Below, in pieces: positions 9,018 to 18,304 of a stretch of DNA of 64,000 nucleotides. Made by a program: the position numbers and the translations under genes. Within the stretch, counting starts at the first letter, position 1, and every line of letters starts with the position of its first letter. Source of the stretch: Flavobacterium sp. GT3R68 (lineage in GTDB: Bacteria > Bacteroidota > Bacteroidia > Flavobacteriales > Flavobacteriaceae); assembly GCF_007109225.1 (NCBI RefSeq), contig NZ_VJZK01000005.1:153455-217454 (forward strand). The letters run 5' to 3'. The notes beneath the pieces are model-generated. The model was given only the letters and a program-made list of their open reading frames with translations. It did not search any database and was not told the origin of the DNA.

Positions 9018-11645
9018 ATGAAATCACAAGACGTCAGAAAACAGTTTCTGGATTTTTTCCAAAGTAAAGGACATGTAATCGTTCCATCAGCACCTATAGT
9101 ATTAAAGGATGATCCGACCCTGATGTTCAACAACTCCGGAATGGCTCAGTTCAAAGAATATTTTCTGGGCAACGGTACCCCAAAAAGCAAACGAATTGCC
9201 GATACCCAAAAATGCCTTCGTGTTTCCGGGAAGCATAACGATTTGGAGGAAGTCGGTATCGATACCTACCACCACACCATGTTTGAGATGTTGGGGAACT
9301 GGAGTTTTGGGGATTATTTCAAAAAAGAAGCCATCAACTGGGCCTGGGAATTACTGACCGAAGTATATAAAATAGACAAAGACATTCTTTATGTGACTGT
9401 TTTTGAAGGCAGCGAAGAAGAAAACGTGCCATTCGATCAGGAAGCATACGATATCTGGAAGACCTTAATTTCAGAAGACCGCATCCTGCTAGGAAACAAA
9501 AAAGACAATTTCTGGGAAATGGGCGATCAGGGACCTTGCGGACCTTGTTCCGAAATTCACGTGGATATTCGTTCGGCCGAAGAAAAAGCACAAGTTTCCG
9601 GTAAGGATTTAGTGAATAACGACCATCCTCATGTCGTGGAAATCTGGAACAACGTGTTTATGGAATTCAACCGTAAAGCCGATGGTTCTTTAGAGAAGTT
9701 GCCGGCGCAGCACGTAGACACCGGAATGGGATTTGAACGTCTTTGCATGGTTTTGCAAAATGTACAATCCAATTATGATACCGATGTCTTCACACCGCTG
9801 ATCAATAAAATTGAAAGCATTACCGGAGCAAAATATACAATCAAAGCAAAAGACGAAGACGAGGAAAAAATCAACATCGCCATCCGCGTTATTGCCGATC
9901 ACGTTCGTGCGGTGGCCTTTGCCATCGCCGATGGACAATTGCCTTCGAATACAGGAGCGGGTTATGTAATCCGTAGGATTCTGCGTCGTGCCATCCGCTA
10001 CGGATTCACCTTCTTAAATACCAAGGAAGCATTCATTTATAAATTGGTGGAGACGCTGAGCAATCAGATGGGCGATTCTTTCCCGGAAATCGTTTCCCAG
10101 AAAAACCTGGTGATGAATGTAATTAAAGAGGAAGAAAGCTCCTTTTTAAGAACACTGGACCAAGGATTACAATTGCTTGAAAATGTCATTAAAGCAACGG
10201 AAGGAAAAATTGTTTCCGGCCAGAAAGCATTTGAACTGTATGATACGTTTGGTTTTCCAATCGATTTAACCGCATTGATATTAAGAGAAAGAGGGCTTGA
10301 TTTGGATGAAGCCGGGTTTGAAAGAGCGATGTTCGAACAAAAAACCCGTTCCCGAGCTGCTTCCGAAGTGTCTACCGAAGACTGGATTGTTTTAATTCCC
10401 GGGAATGTGGAAACTTTTGTCGGCTATGACAAAAATGAAAACGACGTAAAAATTACCCGTTACAGAAAAATTGACAGTAAAAAGGAAGGTGTCTTATACC
10501 AAATCGTTTTAGATAATACTCCTTTCTATCCGGAAGGTGGCGGACAGGTAGGTGACAAAGGGATATTGATTTCAGCCAATGAAAGTGTTGCTATTATTGA
10601 TACCAAAAAAGAAAACAACCTGATTCTGCATTTTGCCAAAAACCTACCGGAGAATGTGAGCGGAACCTTTACGGCTAAAGTCGATACAAAATTAAGAACC
10701 GATTCTTCCAGAAACCACTCGGCTACGCATTTGATGCATCAGGCGCTACGAACTCTTTTAGGAACCCATGTGGAACAAAAAGGATCCTTGGTGAGTCCTG
10801 ATTATCTGCGTTTTGACTTTTCACATTTTTCAAAAGTGACGGATGCCGAATTACGTCAGGTGGAAGATTTCGTTAACGCACGCATCCAGGAACAGTTGCC
10901 ATTGATAGAACGCAGGGATATTCCGTTTGCTCAGGCAGTTGAAGAAGGGGCCATGGCTTTATTCGGCGAAAAATACGGAGACCATGTCCGCGCCATCAAA
11001 TTTGGAGACAGCATGGAATTGTGCGGAGGAATCCACGTGAAGAACACCGCCGATATCTGGCATTTCAAAATCACCAGTGAAAGTGCTGTTGCAGCAGGAA
11101 TCCGTCGTATCGAGGCTATCACTAGTGATGCGGTAAAAGAACATTTTGCTTCTCATGAACACTTGCTTCATGAGATTAAAGCCGCTTTAAAGAATCCACA
11201 GGATACTTTGAAGGCTGTGGTTTCCTTACAGGAAGAAAATACCAAGCTAACCAAACAGATTGAAGGTCTGATGAAAGACAAGGTTAAAAACATGAAAGCG
11301 GCGTTGGTTTCCGAAATACAGGAAGTAAACGGAATCCAATTTTTGGCAAAACAAGTCGACCTGAATCCGGAAGGAGCAAAAGACCTGGCATATGAGTTAG
11401 GGAATTTGGGAACGAATGTCTTTCTGGTTTTGGCTACAGCCGAAGAAGGAAAACCAATGCTGACCTGTTATGTATCCAAGGAACTGGTGGCGGAAAGAAG
11501 TCTGAACGCCGGGAATGTAGTCCGTGAATTGGGTAAATACATTCAGGGAGGCGGAGGTGGACAACCGTTTTTTGCAACAGCAGGAGGGAAGAATATTGAT
11601 GGAATTGCCGAAGCTTTGCAAAAAGCAATTGATTTTATACAATAG
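9018..11645 (+). CDS. alaS: alanine--tRNA ligase
   Basis: This enzyme charges tRNA-Ala with alanine and clears mischarged Ser and Gly. The 875-residue length is normal. The class II catalytic core is at the N-terminus, beginning [18 protein letters not shown]. The editing domain carries the zinc-binding residues H567 and H571 (HSATH) plus C669 and H673 (CGGIH). The C-terminal oligomerisation/C-Ala domain ends in the glycine-rich [15 protein letters not shown] segment. The start is set by the conserved N-terminus. A weak -7-like box (TATTTTTG, 8744-8751) lies far upstream, and a terminator follows at 11671. Confidence 0.98.
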   Translation: MKSQDVRKQFLDFFQSKGHVIVPSAPIVLKDDPTLMFNNSGMAQFKEYFLGNGTPKSKRIADTQKCLRVSGKHNDLEEVGIDTYHHTMFEMLGNWSFGDYFKKEAINWAWELLTEVYKIDKDILYVTVFEGSEEENVPFDQEAYDIWKTLISEDRILLGNKKDNFWEMGDQGPCGPCSEIHVDIRSAEEKAQVSGKDLVNNDHPHVVEIWNNVFMEFNRKADGSLEKLPAQHVDTGMGFERLCMVLQNVQSNYDTDVFTPLINKIESITGAKYTIKAKDEDEEKINIAIRVIADHVRAVAFAIADGQLPSNTGAGYVIRRILRRAIRYGFTFLNTKEAFIYKLVETLSNQMGDSFPEIVSQKNLVMNVIKEEESSFLRTLDQGLQLLENVIKATEGKIVSGQKAFELYDTFGFPIDLTALILRERGLDLDEAGFERAMFEQKTRSRAASEVSTEDWIVLIPGNVETFVGYDKNENDVKITRYRKIDSKKEGVLYQIVLDNTPFYPEGGGQVGDKGILISANESVAIIDTKKENNLILHFAKNLPENVSGTFTAKVDTKLRTDSSRNHSATHLMHQALRTLLGTHVEQKGSLVSPDYLRFDFSHFSKVTDAELRQVEDFVNARIQEQLPLIERRDIPFAQAVEEGAMALFGEKYGDHVRAIKFGDSMELCGGIHVKNTADIWHFKITSESAVAAGIRRIEAITSDAVKEHFASHEHLLHEIKAALKNPQDTLKAVVSLQEENTKLTKQIEGLMKDKVKNMKAALVSEIQEVNGIQFLAKQVDLNPEGAKDLAYELGNLGTNVFLVLATAEEGKPMLTCYVSKELVAERSLNAGNVVRELGKYIQGGGGGQPFFATAGGKNIDGIAEALQKAIDFIQ

Positions 11646-11670
11646 ACTAATAGTCAGTGAGTTATATTTA

Positions 11671-11700
11671 AGTGGAAAACCTGGTTTTCCGCTTTTTTTT
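11671..11700 (+). terminator. Rho-independent terminator of alaS
   Basis: AGTGGAAAACC and GGTTTTCCGCT form a stem with one G:T pair and a one- to few-base loop. Eight T residues follow. Confidence 0.8.
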
Positions 11701-11906
11701 GTGAAAAAAACCAAAAACGATAAAATTTTATAATTACCCTTTGGAACCCCTTGTTTTATTGAGATTATAAGGTAGAATGTATTTATTTTAATCGATAAAG
11801 TGCTCATTTTTAACGATGTACGGTATTAAACTAATGTTAAAATTAATTTTCAAAGTAGCTTTATTTACTTTCTTTACAAAAAATTTTAAACAACAAACTA
11901 CAAATT

Positions 11907-12713
11907 ATGAAAAAATTTAGCTGCATTTTAGGCCTTATTACGGCTGTGCTTATTAGTTCATGTTCAAATGATGAATTTGACACCACCACCCCAGAGAACA
12001 CGACAGATGCTAAAATAGCAAATACTAACGGTACCTTATTAAAGAAAACTGTTGCTATCATCGATGGCGGTACTACCGTTACGACAGGTGAGTATACGTA
12101 TAACGGAAATAAATTGTCCAGAGTAACCACTGAAGACAAATATGTAACCTATACTTATACCGGTGATCTTATCGCATCAAGAGAATTCTATTCGAATAAC
12201 CTTTTAGCCACAAAAGAAATATTTGAATACAACGCCAACAAACAATTGGTTGCCTTTAAAAGAGTAAAACCGAATAATGCTGTTATCTATAACGCAGTAT
12301 ATGTGTACAACGCTGACCAGAGTATTTCAGTTACCGGATACAAAGGTGCTTTAAAAGATGCCGCTTCCGAAATCAGAAGCAGAAAAGTGTTCCTGACTAA
12401 CGGTCAGATCAGTAAGGTTGAAACCTATAACAAGGTTAATGGCGCGACTGTAACAGAAACAGCAATGTATACTTTTGACGGGAAACATTCTCCATTTGCA
12501 AGCATTACCGGCTTTGATAAATTAACGTATTATGATGCGGCTTTAAGCTCTGCCTCAAATAATATTATGTCATCTGTATATACATCGTCCGCTACTGCAA
12601 AAACGGATAACGATCAGTATCAGTACACCTATAATTCATTTGATTATCCAACGACTGCTACAGAACTTACATCTGTTGGAAAACCAACAGTTTACCAATA
12701 CTTCTATCAATAA
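11907..12713 (+). CDS. lipoprotein with YD-like repeats, paralog 1
   Basis: This is a 268-residue predicted lipoprotein. The signal sequence ends in a lipobox (LISSC, Cys about 19) followed by Ser-Asn-Asp. The mature part is made of short beta-hairpin-like repeats of the form YTYNGNKL, YTYTGDLI, FEYNANKQLV and YVYNADQSI, reminiscent of RHS/YD repeats though far shorter than RHS proteins. The neighbouring gene at 12835 encodes a paralog, and the same terminator stem follows each gene. No enzymatic motif is seen. It is likely a surface or periplasmic lipoprotein of unknown role. Confidence 0.75.
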   Translation: MKKFSCILGLITAVLISSCSNDEFDTTTPENTTDAKIANTNGTLLKKTVAIIDGGTTVTTGEYTYNGNKLSRVTTEDKYVTYTYTGDLIASREFYSNNLLATKEIFEYNANKQLVAFKRVKPNNAVIYNAVYVYNADQSISVTGYKGALKDAASEIRSRKVFLTNGQISKVETYNKVNGATVTETAMYTFDGKHSPFASITGFDKLTYYDAALSSASNNIMSSVYTSSATAKTDNDQYQYTYNSFDYPTTATELTSVGKPTVYQYFYQ

Positions 12714-12742
12714 GATCAGAAGTTAGAATATAACCAAATTCA

Positions 12743-12775
12743 AAACCCAAATACTCAGTATTTGGGTTTTTTTAT
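12743..12775 (+). terminator. Rho-independent terminator of lipoprotein paralog 1
   Basis: AAACCCAAATACT is complementary to AGTATTTGGGTTT with almost no loop. It is followed by TTTTT. The stem sequence is repeated in the terminator of the paralog at 13595. Confidence 0.85.
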
Positions 12776-12834
12776 TTTAAAAATAAATTGGCACTAGGAA
12801 TTTTTGTCGTTTTTTTGTAAAAAAAATTAGAGAA

Positions 12835-13560
12835 ATGCAAAAACTTATGTATGCCTTTGGTGCTTTAATGTTAGTACTTACTTCTTGTACTAATGATAGT
12901 GCCTCAAATTCAAATGCCATATTATTAAAAAGATCTATTAGCAATTCTGTTACCCTTGAGTATAATTATAATGGAAATAAATTGGTAAGTATATACGCAG
13001 GAGGGTCTTTATATCTTAGTTATACCTATGTGGGGGATTTGATTACGGGATACCAACACTTCAATAATAATGCAGAAATGGTTGTTGAGGTGATATATGA
13101 ATATGACAGTAATCAACGAGTCGCAAGTAAAAAATACTTGAATTACGAGGATTTATCTGCTGGCAAAGTTTTCTATACCTATAATTCAGACGGTACAGTA
13201 TCTTTTGAAGCATACAGTGGAGATTTTGCCAGCCAAAATAACGCCACAGGTTGGACCGGAATTTATTATTTAAATGCCAATGGAGAAGCCATTAGAATTG
13301 ATGAATATAACCAAGGTATTCTTGATACTAGAATAGAATTTACATATGACACCAAAAATAGTATTCTGAAAAATATTACTGGATACAATAAATTATTTAT
13401 GATTTATGGTGAGGGTAAAATAAATAATATACTGACTGGAAAACTATATAATTCTGATAACGTTTTAGAGTCTAGTTATTCACATCAGTATGACTATAAC
13501 AGCGATAATTGCCCTGTCTTTTCTTACGGCGGGGAAACAATTCATTTCTTCTACGAATAA
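12835..13560 (+). CDS. lipoprotein with YD-like repeats, paralog 2
   Basis: The 241-residue predicted lipoprotein has lipobox LTSC (Cys about 18). It aligns block by block with the upstream 268-residue protein: YNYNGNKLVS, YTYVGDLITG, YEYDSNQRVA, FYTYNSDGTVSFEAYSGD and a final HQYDYNS segment. This tandem duplication has diverged substantially, so it is not recent. It is flanked by two terminators and so is probably expressed independently. Function is unknown. The spacing of the repeats suggests a small beta-sheet solenoid, which is inference. Confidence 0.75.
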   Translation: MQKLMYAFGALMLVLTSCTNDSASNSNAILLKRSISNSVTLEYNYNGNKLVSIYAGGSLYLSYTYVGDLITGYQHFNNNAEMVVEVIYEYDSNQRVASKKYLNYEDLSAGKVFYTYNSDGTVSFEAYSGDFASQNNATGWTGIYYLNANGEAIRIDEYNQGILDTRIEFTYDTKNSILKNITGYNKLFMIYGEGKINNILTGKLYNSDNVLESSYSHQYDYNSDNCPVFSYGGETIHFFYE

Positions 13561-13594
13561 ATTCATAAGATTTTAAAAACGGATTCGTTTAGAA

Positions 13595-13635
13595 AAACCC
13601 AAATACTCATGGATGTATTTGGGTTTCTTTTTTTA
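13595..13635 (+). terminator. Rho-independent terminator of lipoprotein paralog 2
   Basis: AAACCCAAATAC (13595-13606) pairs with GTATTTGGGTTT (13615-13626) around an 8-base loop, with a T-rich tail. It has the same stem as the terminator at 12743, so it was duplicated along with the gene. Confidence 0.85.
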
Positions 13636-13661
13636 TTCCTATTTTTGAATAAAAATAAAAA

Positions 13662-14612
13662 ATGCAGTTCAGAACCCAAATACCCATTCCTAAAAGTAAT
13701 TCTCCAATAGATTATACTTCCAGGATCGTGTCTTTGGGTTCCTGCTTTGCGGTAAATATGGCGGAGCAATTCACTTATTTCAAATTTCAAAATACATCCA
13801 ACCCGTTTGGAATTTTATTCCATTCGCAGGCTATTGAAAAGTTGATTGATTTTGCTGTGTCCGAAAAGCAATTCACCTCCGAAGATATATTCTTTCATAA
13901 CGAACGCTGGCATTCCTTTGATGCGCATTCCGATTTGAGCTGTACAGATGCTTCTGAATTATTGCATAACATGAATGCTAAAGTCAAATCGCTGCAACAA
14001 GAATTACTCCAGTCAACCCATATCATCGTCACCTTAGGAACGGCGTGGGTGTACCGAAACAAAGAAAGCAATACTATTGTTGCCAATTGCCATAAAGTGC
14101 CGCAAAAGCAGTTTGATAAAGAATTGTTGTCTGTTGCCGTCATTACCAAAAGTTTGGAAAATATAATTGCATCAATCGCTTCTGTAAACACAAACACTAA
14201 AATCATTTTCACGGTGTCACCAGTGCGCCATATCAAGGATGGTTTTGTCGAAAACCAAATCAGCAAATCCCATTTGATAACCGCAATTCATCAGGTTCTG
14301 AAATCGAAATCCGCAAACCTAAGTTATTTTCCGTCCTACGAAATCATGATGGACGAATTGCGTGACTATCGTTTTTATGCCGAAGACATGATTCATCCAA
14401 ACCAAATCGCAATTGATTATATCTGGGAGCGCTTTGCAGCAACATGGATTTCGGAAGCAGCTTATAAAACGATGGAGGAAGTTAATGTTATCCAAAAAGG
14501 AATGGCACATCGCCCTTTTAATCCCCAATCAGAAAGCCATCGCAAATTTGAAGCCCAATTAACCGAAAAAAAGGGTAAATTAGTATCTCAATATCCATTT
14601 ATGAAATTTTAA
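13662..14612 (+). CDS. GSCFA domain protein
   Basis: The 316-residue protein shows the family signature SRIVSLGSCFAVNMAEQF near the N-terminus and the C-terminal YRFYAEDMIHPNQIAIDYIW segment. GSCFA proteins are SGNH-hydrolase-like: the Ser of GSCFA and the D-x-x-H of EDMIHP fit a catalytic Ser and Asp/His pair. The substrate is unknown. There is no signal peptide, so it is cytoplasmic. The next gene (DUF4230) starts 3 bases after its stop, so the two form an operon. Confidence 0.88.
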   Translation: MQFRTQIPIPKSNSPIDYTSRIVSLGSCFAVNMAEQFTYFKFQNTSNPFGILFHSQAIEKLIDFAVSEKQFTSEDIFFHNERWHSFDAHSDLSCTDASELLHNMNAKVKSLQQELLQSTHIIVTLGTAWVYRNKESNTIVANCHKVPQKQFDKELLSVAVITKSLENIIASIASVNTNTKIIFTVSPVRHIKDGFVENQISKSHLITAIHQVLKSKSANLSYFPSYEIMMDELRDYRFYAEDMIHPNQIAIDYIWERFAATWISEAAYKTMEEVNVIQKGMAHRPFNPQSESHRKFEAQLTEKKGKLVSQYPFMKF

Positions 14613-14614
14613 TC

Positions 14615-15235
14615 ATGGTAAAGCGTATACTAGTAGGAGTCGGAGCAGTTGTAATAATCTTTTTGTTATTCCGGTTTTGCGGATTCAAAAACAACGACGG
14701 AACCACCCAGGAATACAATACCAATCTGATTCAGCAGCAAATTGTGAATGTCGGAAAACTGGTCGTAACTGAGGGGCATTTTTCGCAAATCATGACCTAC
14801 AAAGACCAGGATAAGTATTTCATGGATATGCTTTCTTTTGAAAAAAAGGCGCTCATTATCATCAACGCTGATGTTACGGTGGCTTATGACCTGCGTCAGA
14901 TGAAATACGATATCGACGAAAAGAACAAGATGATTACGATTTTACGTATTCCCAAAGAAGAAATCAAAATCAGCCCTGATATCCAGTTTTATAATGTGGA
15001 GCAGAGTAAACTCAACCCTTTTACCGGTGATGATTACAATAAAATCAACAAAAAGGTTAAAGCGGATCTAGCACTTAAAATCGGAAAATCAAGTTTGAAA
15101 TCCAATGCGCAAAACCGATTGATAAGTGAGCTCTCCAAAATTTTAATCCTGACTAATTCCATGGGATGGAAATTACAATATGAAGACCAGGTAATCACTA
15201 CCGAAAATGATTTCAACCAAAAAATAAAAGCATAA
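14615..15235 (+). CDS. DUF4230 domain protein, membrane anchored
   Basis: The 206-residue protein has one N-terminal membrane segment (about 5-22) followed by a DUF4230 domain. That domain carries the conserved alternating pattern VTVAYDLRQMKYDID and ITILRIPKEEI. It is co-transcribed with the GSCFA gene (2-base gap). The function of DUF4230 is not known. The topology suggests a protein anchored in the inner membrane with its domain outside. A strong terminator follows directly after the stop. Confidence 0.85.
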   Translation: MVKRILVGVGAVVIIFLLFRFCGFKNNDGTTQEYNTNLIQQQIVNVGKLVVTEGHFSQIMTYKDQDKYFMDMLSFEKKALIIINADVTVAYDLRQMKYDIDEKNKMITILRIPKEEIKISPDIQFYNVEQSKLNPFTGDDYNKINKKVKADLALKIGKSSLKSNAQNRLISELSKILILTNSMGWKLQYEDQVITTENDFNQKIKA

Positions 15236-15264
15236 AAAATCCCAAGCATAACTTGGGATTTTTT
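15236..15264. terminator. terminator between convergent genes
   Basis: AAAATCCCAAG (15236-15246) pairs with CTTGGGATTTT (15252-15262) around CATAA. Flanking A and T runs allow use from both sides, ending DUF4230 and the aromatic amino acid hydroxylase. Confidence 0.85.
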
Positions 15265-15281
15265 GTTTTTATAAATAAGTT

Positions 15282-17039
15282 TTACACTTTTTCGTTCTCT
15301 AAAATCAATTCCAGTCCGCCGCTAATCAGATGAGCTACTTTCGGACGTTCCTGTTTTACTTTTTCCAAATGCGATAATACTTCCGGCATTAGGTCCTGAT
15401 TGCTGTTCTTTTGCAGAAGCTCCGCGATTTCAATCGATAACAACCAATCATTAGGATAGTTTTCTTTTAATGTAGCAAACGTCTTTTCCAGAGAGACATC
15501 AGTAGGTTTTCCTTCGCGGATGTTTCTCACATTCTGATACAATCCTTCCAATTCCTCACGTTCGGGAGATGTTTTTGCTTTGATGGTTTTGCTGGATGGG
15601 ACATGTGTAATCATGTCAAAACTTTTCACATCGGCTGGACCGGAAAAAGCAGAAATGACGTTTTTACCCACTACCATGTCGAAGTTCCCCCATTCCGGTT
15701 GGAACAAAATGGTGTCATTATGTTTCACGGTGCAGTTTTTAAAGCTGATCGCAATGATTTTCCCCAATAGATTTCTGGAACCCGTAATGATTTCGCCGGT
15801 AACGATAATGTCGCCTTCGAATTCCAATGTGATTTTTTTGCCTTCATAAATGTCATATGCAGTCAAATCCCTTGGGCTCATGTCTTCAATGGCCAGGTTG
15901 ATCCCTTTCAGTCCTCCGATTGGTGACCCAAATCCTTCGGCATGATATTCCGTTCCATGACCGACCAATTCTTTTTCTCTGTAGGACAAAGCGGTTTTTC
16001 CTGTGGTCTGGATGTAAACCGGTTTTCCGTCATCTTCAATGACATTGGTAAATACACCCGAAATCTGGATTCCGGTACTGAGTTCGATTGTTCCTAATGC
16101 TTTAGAATTAATCAATTTTCGGATTCCGGATAAACCGCCGGTACGCAATGCCATTTTATTGGCAAATTCTTCCAAGACTTGGCTCAAATGAGCAAAATCA
16201 GGAGTAACATAGAGTTGGGGTTGTAATTTAGTGATGTCAAAATTTTGGTTGGCAGCCGAAATGTCATATGGGATTTTCTTCACGTTATCGGTCATACACC
16301 AAGCACTTTCACCAATGGAAGAAAGCAATCCGGCACCGTATATTTTCGGGTTTTCAACAGTTCCGATCAGACCATATTCGACAGTCCACCAGTGCAGGTT
16401 CCTGATTTGGGCCATTTCCGACAATTCGCCCATATTGTTCTGCAGATAATCCACTTGGTTTTCTGCCGCTTCAATGTCAGCCTGAGGTGTGCCTTCAGCT
16501 TCTTTCAGGATCGAAAGCAATCGAACCGCTTCATACATTTCATAATCATGGGAAGACGAAATCGCCTTGCAACCGATTTCCCCAAAACGACGCAGGTATT
16601 CCGCATATTCCGGATTGGCGATAATAGGGGCATGACCGGCGCCTTCATGGATAATATCCGGTGCGGGTGTATATTCGATATGGTCCAGCTGACGGATATC
16701 CGACGCGATCACCAAAACATTATAGGCCTGGAATTCCATAAAGGCATTTGGCGGAATAAAACCATCCACCGCAACAGCAGCCCAGCCGATTTCTTTCAAA
16801 ATTCGGTTCATGCCATACATATTCGGGATACTTTCAATAGAAATTCCTGTCTGACGCAACCCATCCAAATAAGAGCTGTGCGCTACTTTTCCTAAGTAAT
16901 CTACGTTTTTTCGCATCACATAACGCCAAACTGCCTGATTGATAGGGGTGTATTCGCTGTAATCTTGTGGTTTGATAAACTGTTTCAGGTGCTTGGGCAG
17001 GCGTTCTATTAACGGATTGGTCTCAATTGCTGTGTTCAT
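15282..17039 (-). CDS. aromatic amino acid hydroxylase (phenylalanine 4-monooxygenase-like), long form
   Basis: This is a pterin-dependent non-haem iron enzyme that probably turns Phe into Tyr. The catalytic motif PDIIHEGAGHAP lies at 127-138, giving iron ligands H131 and H136. The third ligand is E221 in WWTVEYGL, and the conserved YGAGLLSSIGE follows. The spacing from H136 to E221 (85 residues) is about twice that in animal enzymes, so a helical insertion sits between them. The protein is 585 residues, against roughly 260-300 for proteobacterial enzymes. The extra C-terminal part (about 335-585) has no domain I recognise and no N-terminal ACT domain is present. Substrate choice among Phe, Tyr and Trp is not certain. 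Confidence 0.9.
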   Translation of the reverse strand: MNTAIETNPLIERLPKHLKQFIKPQDYSEYTPINQAVWRYVMRKNVDYLGKVAHSSYLDGLRQTGISIESIPNMYGMNRILKEIGWAAVAVDGFIPPNAFMEFQAYNVLVIASDIRQLDHIEYTPAPDIIHEGAGHAPIIANPEYAEYLRRFGEIGCKAISSSHDYEMYEAVRLLSILKEAEGTPQADIEAAENQVDYLQNNMGELSEMAQIRNLHWWTVEYGLIGTVENPKIYGAGLLSSIGESAWCMTDNVKKIPYDISAANQNFDITKLQPQLYVTPDFAHLSQVLEEFANKMALRTGGLSGIRKLINSKALGTIELSTGIQISGVFTNVIEDDGKPVYIQTTGKTALSYREKELVGHGTEYHAEGFGSPIGGLKGINLAIEDMSPRDLTAYDIYEGKKITLEFEGDIIVTGEIITGSRNLLGKIIAISFKNCTVKHNDTILFQPEWGNFDMVVGKNVISAFSGPADVKSFDMITHVPSSKTIKAKTSPEREELEGLYQNVRNIREGKPTDVSLEKTFATLKENYPNDWLLSIEIAELLQKNSNQDLMPEVLSHLEKVKQERPKVAHLISGGLELILENEKV

Positions 17040-17084
17040 GGTAGGTTGTTGTGTGTATTTGGTGTAAAATTACGAAATTTTTGA

Positions 17085-17232
17085 AGCCATTTCCAGCTTT
17101 TCATTACAAGTTTTTGCAAACCCGGTTGTTTTTTCATTGATTTTAAAAGAGCTTCCTTCGGTCGCTTTTTAAAATCAAAAAAAACTAAAACGGCTATTAG
17201 CAAAAAGCTTTTCACTTCAATCTGGGCTAAGG
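17085..17232 (-). repeat. dispersed intergenic repeat, degenerate copy 4 with long hairpin
   Basis: The plus-strand end TTCACTTCAATCTGGGCTA matches the CCGCTTCCATCAGGGCTA end of copy 2, which places it in the same repeat family. Its middle carries a strong hairpin: TTGATTTTAAAA (17137-17148) pairs perfectly with TTTTAAAATCAA (17167-17178), and the pairing extends inward through AGC/GCT. It separates the hydroxylase and truncated haemoglobin genes. No ORF is present. Confidence 0.55.
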
Positions 17233-17248
17233 GTCTGGAAATCTTATT

Positions 17249-17644
17249 TTAAAGAAGGGGCTTCTTTCCGGTGTTTCTGAAGTATTCAATCTTATAATGA
17301 AACATTTCGGCCATTTTTTCGGCTCTCATTTTGGCATCCTCCGCTAACGGGCCTTCAAAAAGCCTATTGACTGTGATTATAAATATTTCCATCCAGCGGC
17401 TGAAATGTTCTTTTCCGATAGGCAAATGGGCGTGAGGCGGAAAAGGGCTGCCCGAGTAGGTATGTTCTTCCAGTAATATGGTTTGCCAAAAGCGGTACAT
17501 TCTTCCTAAATGTTCCGGCCATTGATTTCCGATTTTCTCATTAAAAATAGAGCCAATAAGATTGTCTTTCCGGACTTCGGAATAAAAAGTATCGACCAAC
17601 AATTTAATGTCGTCAAGATTCGAAATGTCTTTTGGGGTATTCAT
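17249..17644 (-). CDS. group III truncated haemoglobin
   Basis: This is a small haem protein of the 2/2 globin fold, likely binding O2 or NO. I start it at the ATG at 17644 (MNTPKDISN), giving 131 residues. An in-frame ATG 15 codons upstream adds a non-conserved leader. Group III features are present: VDTFYSEVRKDNLIGSIF (B helix Tyr), WPEHLGRMYRFWQTILL, and PPHAHLPIGKEHFSRW, which holds the proximal His region. It is a minus-strand gene between the hydroxylase and a DUF4136 lipoprotein. The function is probably NO or O2 handling, by family analogy only. Confidence 0.88.
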   Translation of the reverse strand: MNTPKDISNLDDIKLLVDTFYSEVRKDNLIGSIFNEKIGNQWPEHLGRMYRFWQTILLEEHTYSGSPFPPHAHLPIGKEHFSRWMEIFIITVNRLFEGPLAEDAKMRAEKMAEMFHYKIEYFRNTGKKPLL

Positions 17645-17703
17645 AGTGGTGTTAAAAAAGCCTACGCAAAGGTAGGCTAATGGATTCAAAAGTATATCGT
17701 AAA

Positions 17704-18237
17704 TTATTTGGTTTGCGGTGGATATTGCGCCATAATTTTAGCAACAAACTCATTAATGCGTTCGTCTTTTTTCGCCTGTACCTGAGTCAAATCTCCGCTT
17801 CCCATGCCCTGCCATATCAATTCTTTTTTCTTGGCATCAACTAGATCGATATAAAGCGTTCCCTCTGTTGAACTTGAAACATAAGTTCGGCCTCCCCATA
17901 AATAAGGATTCCAGCCATATCCCCATCCATAACCCCAACCGGCATTATATTGGGTAACATCAACCTGTTCTCTTTCTTTTGTGAAAAAGGTAACCAGTAC
18001 ATCGGGATTCTCGCTTTTGGTCATTCCTTTTTTGCCAAGTTCCGTCTCGATGGCACGGAGGATTCTTTTTTTATCCAAATCAGAAATCTCTACTTTGTCA
18101 ATACCATTTTTATGGAAGGCGTACGTTTTATACTGACTAAAATTTACATTCTTGTCAAAATCAGAATTTACTCTAACGGAACTGCAGGAGCCCAATACGA
18201 AGAGTATAATGAGGGGGAGGATTTTAAGTGCTTTCAT
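17704..18237 (-). CDS. DUF4136 lipoprotein
   Basis: The predicted lipoprotein has 177 residues from the ATG at 18237 (MKALKILPLIILFVLGSC). An upstream in-frame ATG would place 11 extra residues before the signal peptide and is unlikely. The lipobox is VLGSC. The DUF4136 domain begins FDKNVNFSQYKTYAF, includes a Gly/Tyr/Trp-rich loop (WGYGWGYGWNPYLWGG), and ends with the typical TLYIDLVDAKKKELIWQG segment. The function of the family is unknown. It is likely an outer-membrane-associated lipoprotein. Confidence 0.87.
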   Translation of the reverse strand: MKALKILPLIILFVLGSCSSVRVNSDFDKNVNFSQYKTYAFHKNGIDKVEISDLDKKRILRAIETELGKKGMTKSENPDVLVTFFTKEREQVDVTQYNAGWGYGWGYGWNPYLWGGRTYVSSSTEGTLYIDLVDAKKKELIWQGMGSGDLTQVQAKKDERINEFVAKIMAQYPPQTK

Positions 18238-18250
18238 TTCTTTTTGTTTT

Positions 18251-18296
18251 AGGTTTAAAGTCTCAAGCAAAAAGTTTTCACGGACACTTTAAACCT
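18251..18296. repeat. perfect 11-bp inverted repeat
   Basis: AGGTTTAAAGT (18251-18261) is perfectly complementary to ACTTTAAACCT (18286-18296), with a 24-base loop. It fills the gap between hutU and the DUF4136 gene. No T run follows on the minus strand, so it is a poor Rho-independent terminator. Confidence 0.6.
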
Positions 18297-18304
18297 GAAA
18301 CAAA

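Noticed and set aside
16245..16895. 216-codon plus-strand open frame
   Set aside because: It lies entirely opposite the catalytic domain of the aromatic amino acid hydroxylase, whose iron ligands are clear.
17645..17689. 15-codon N-terminal extension of the truncated haemoglobin
   Set aside because: The globin family begins near MNTPKDI; the extension has no counterpart I recognise.
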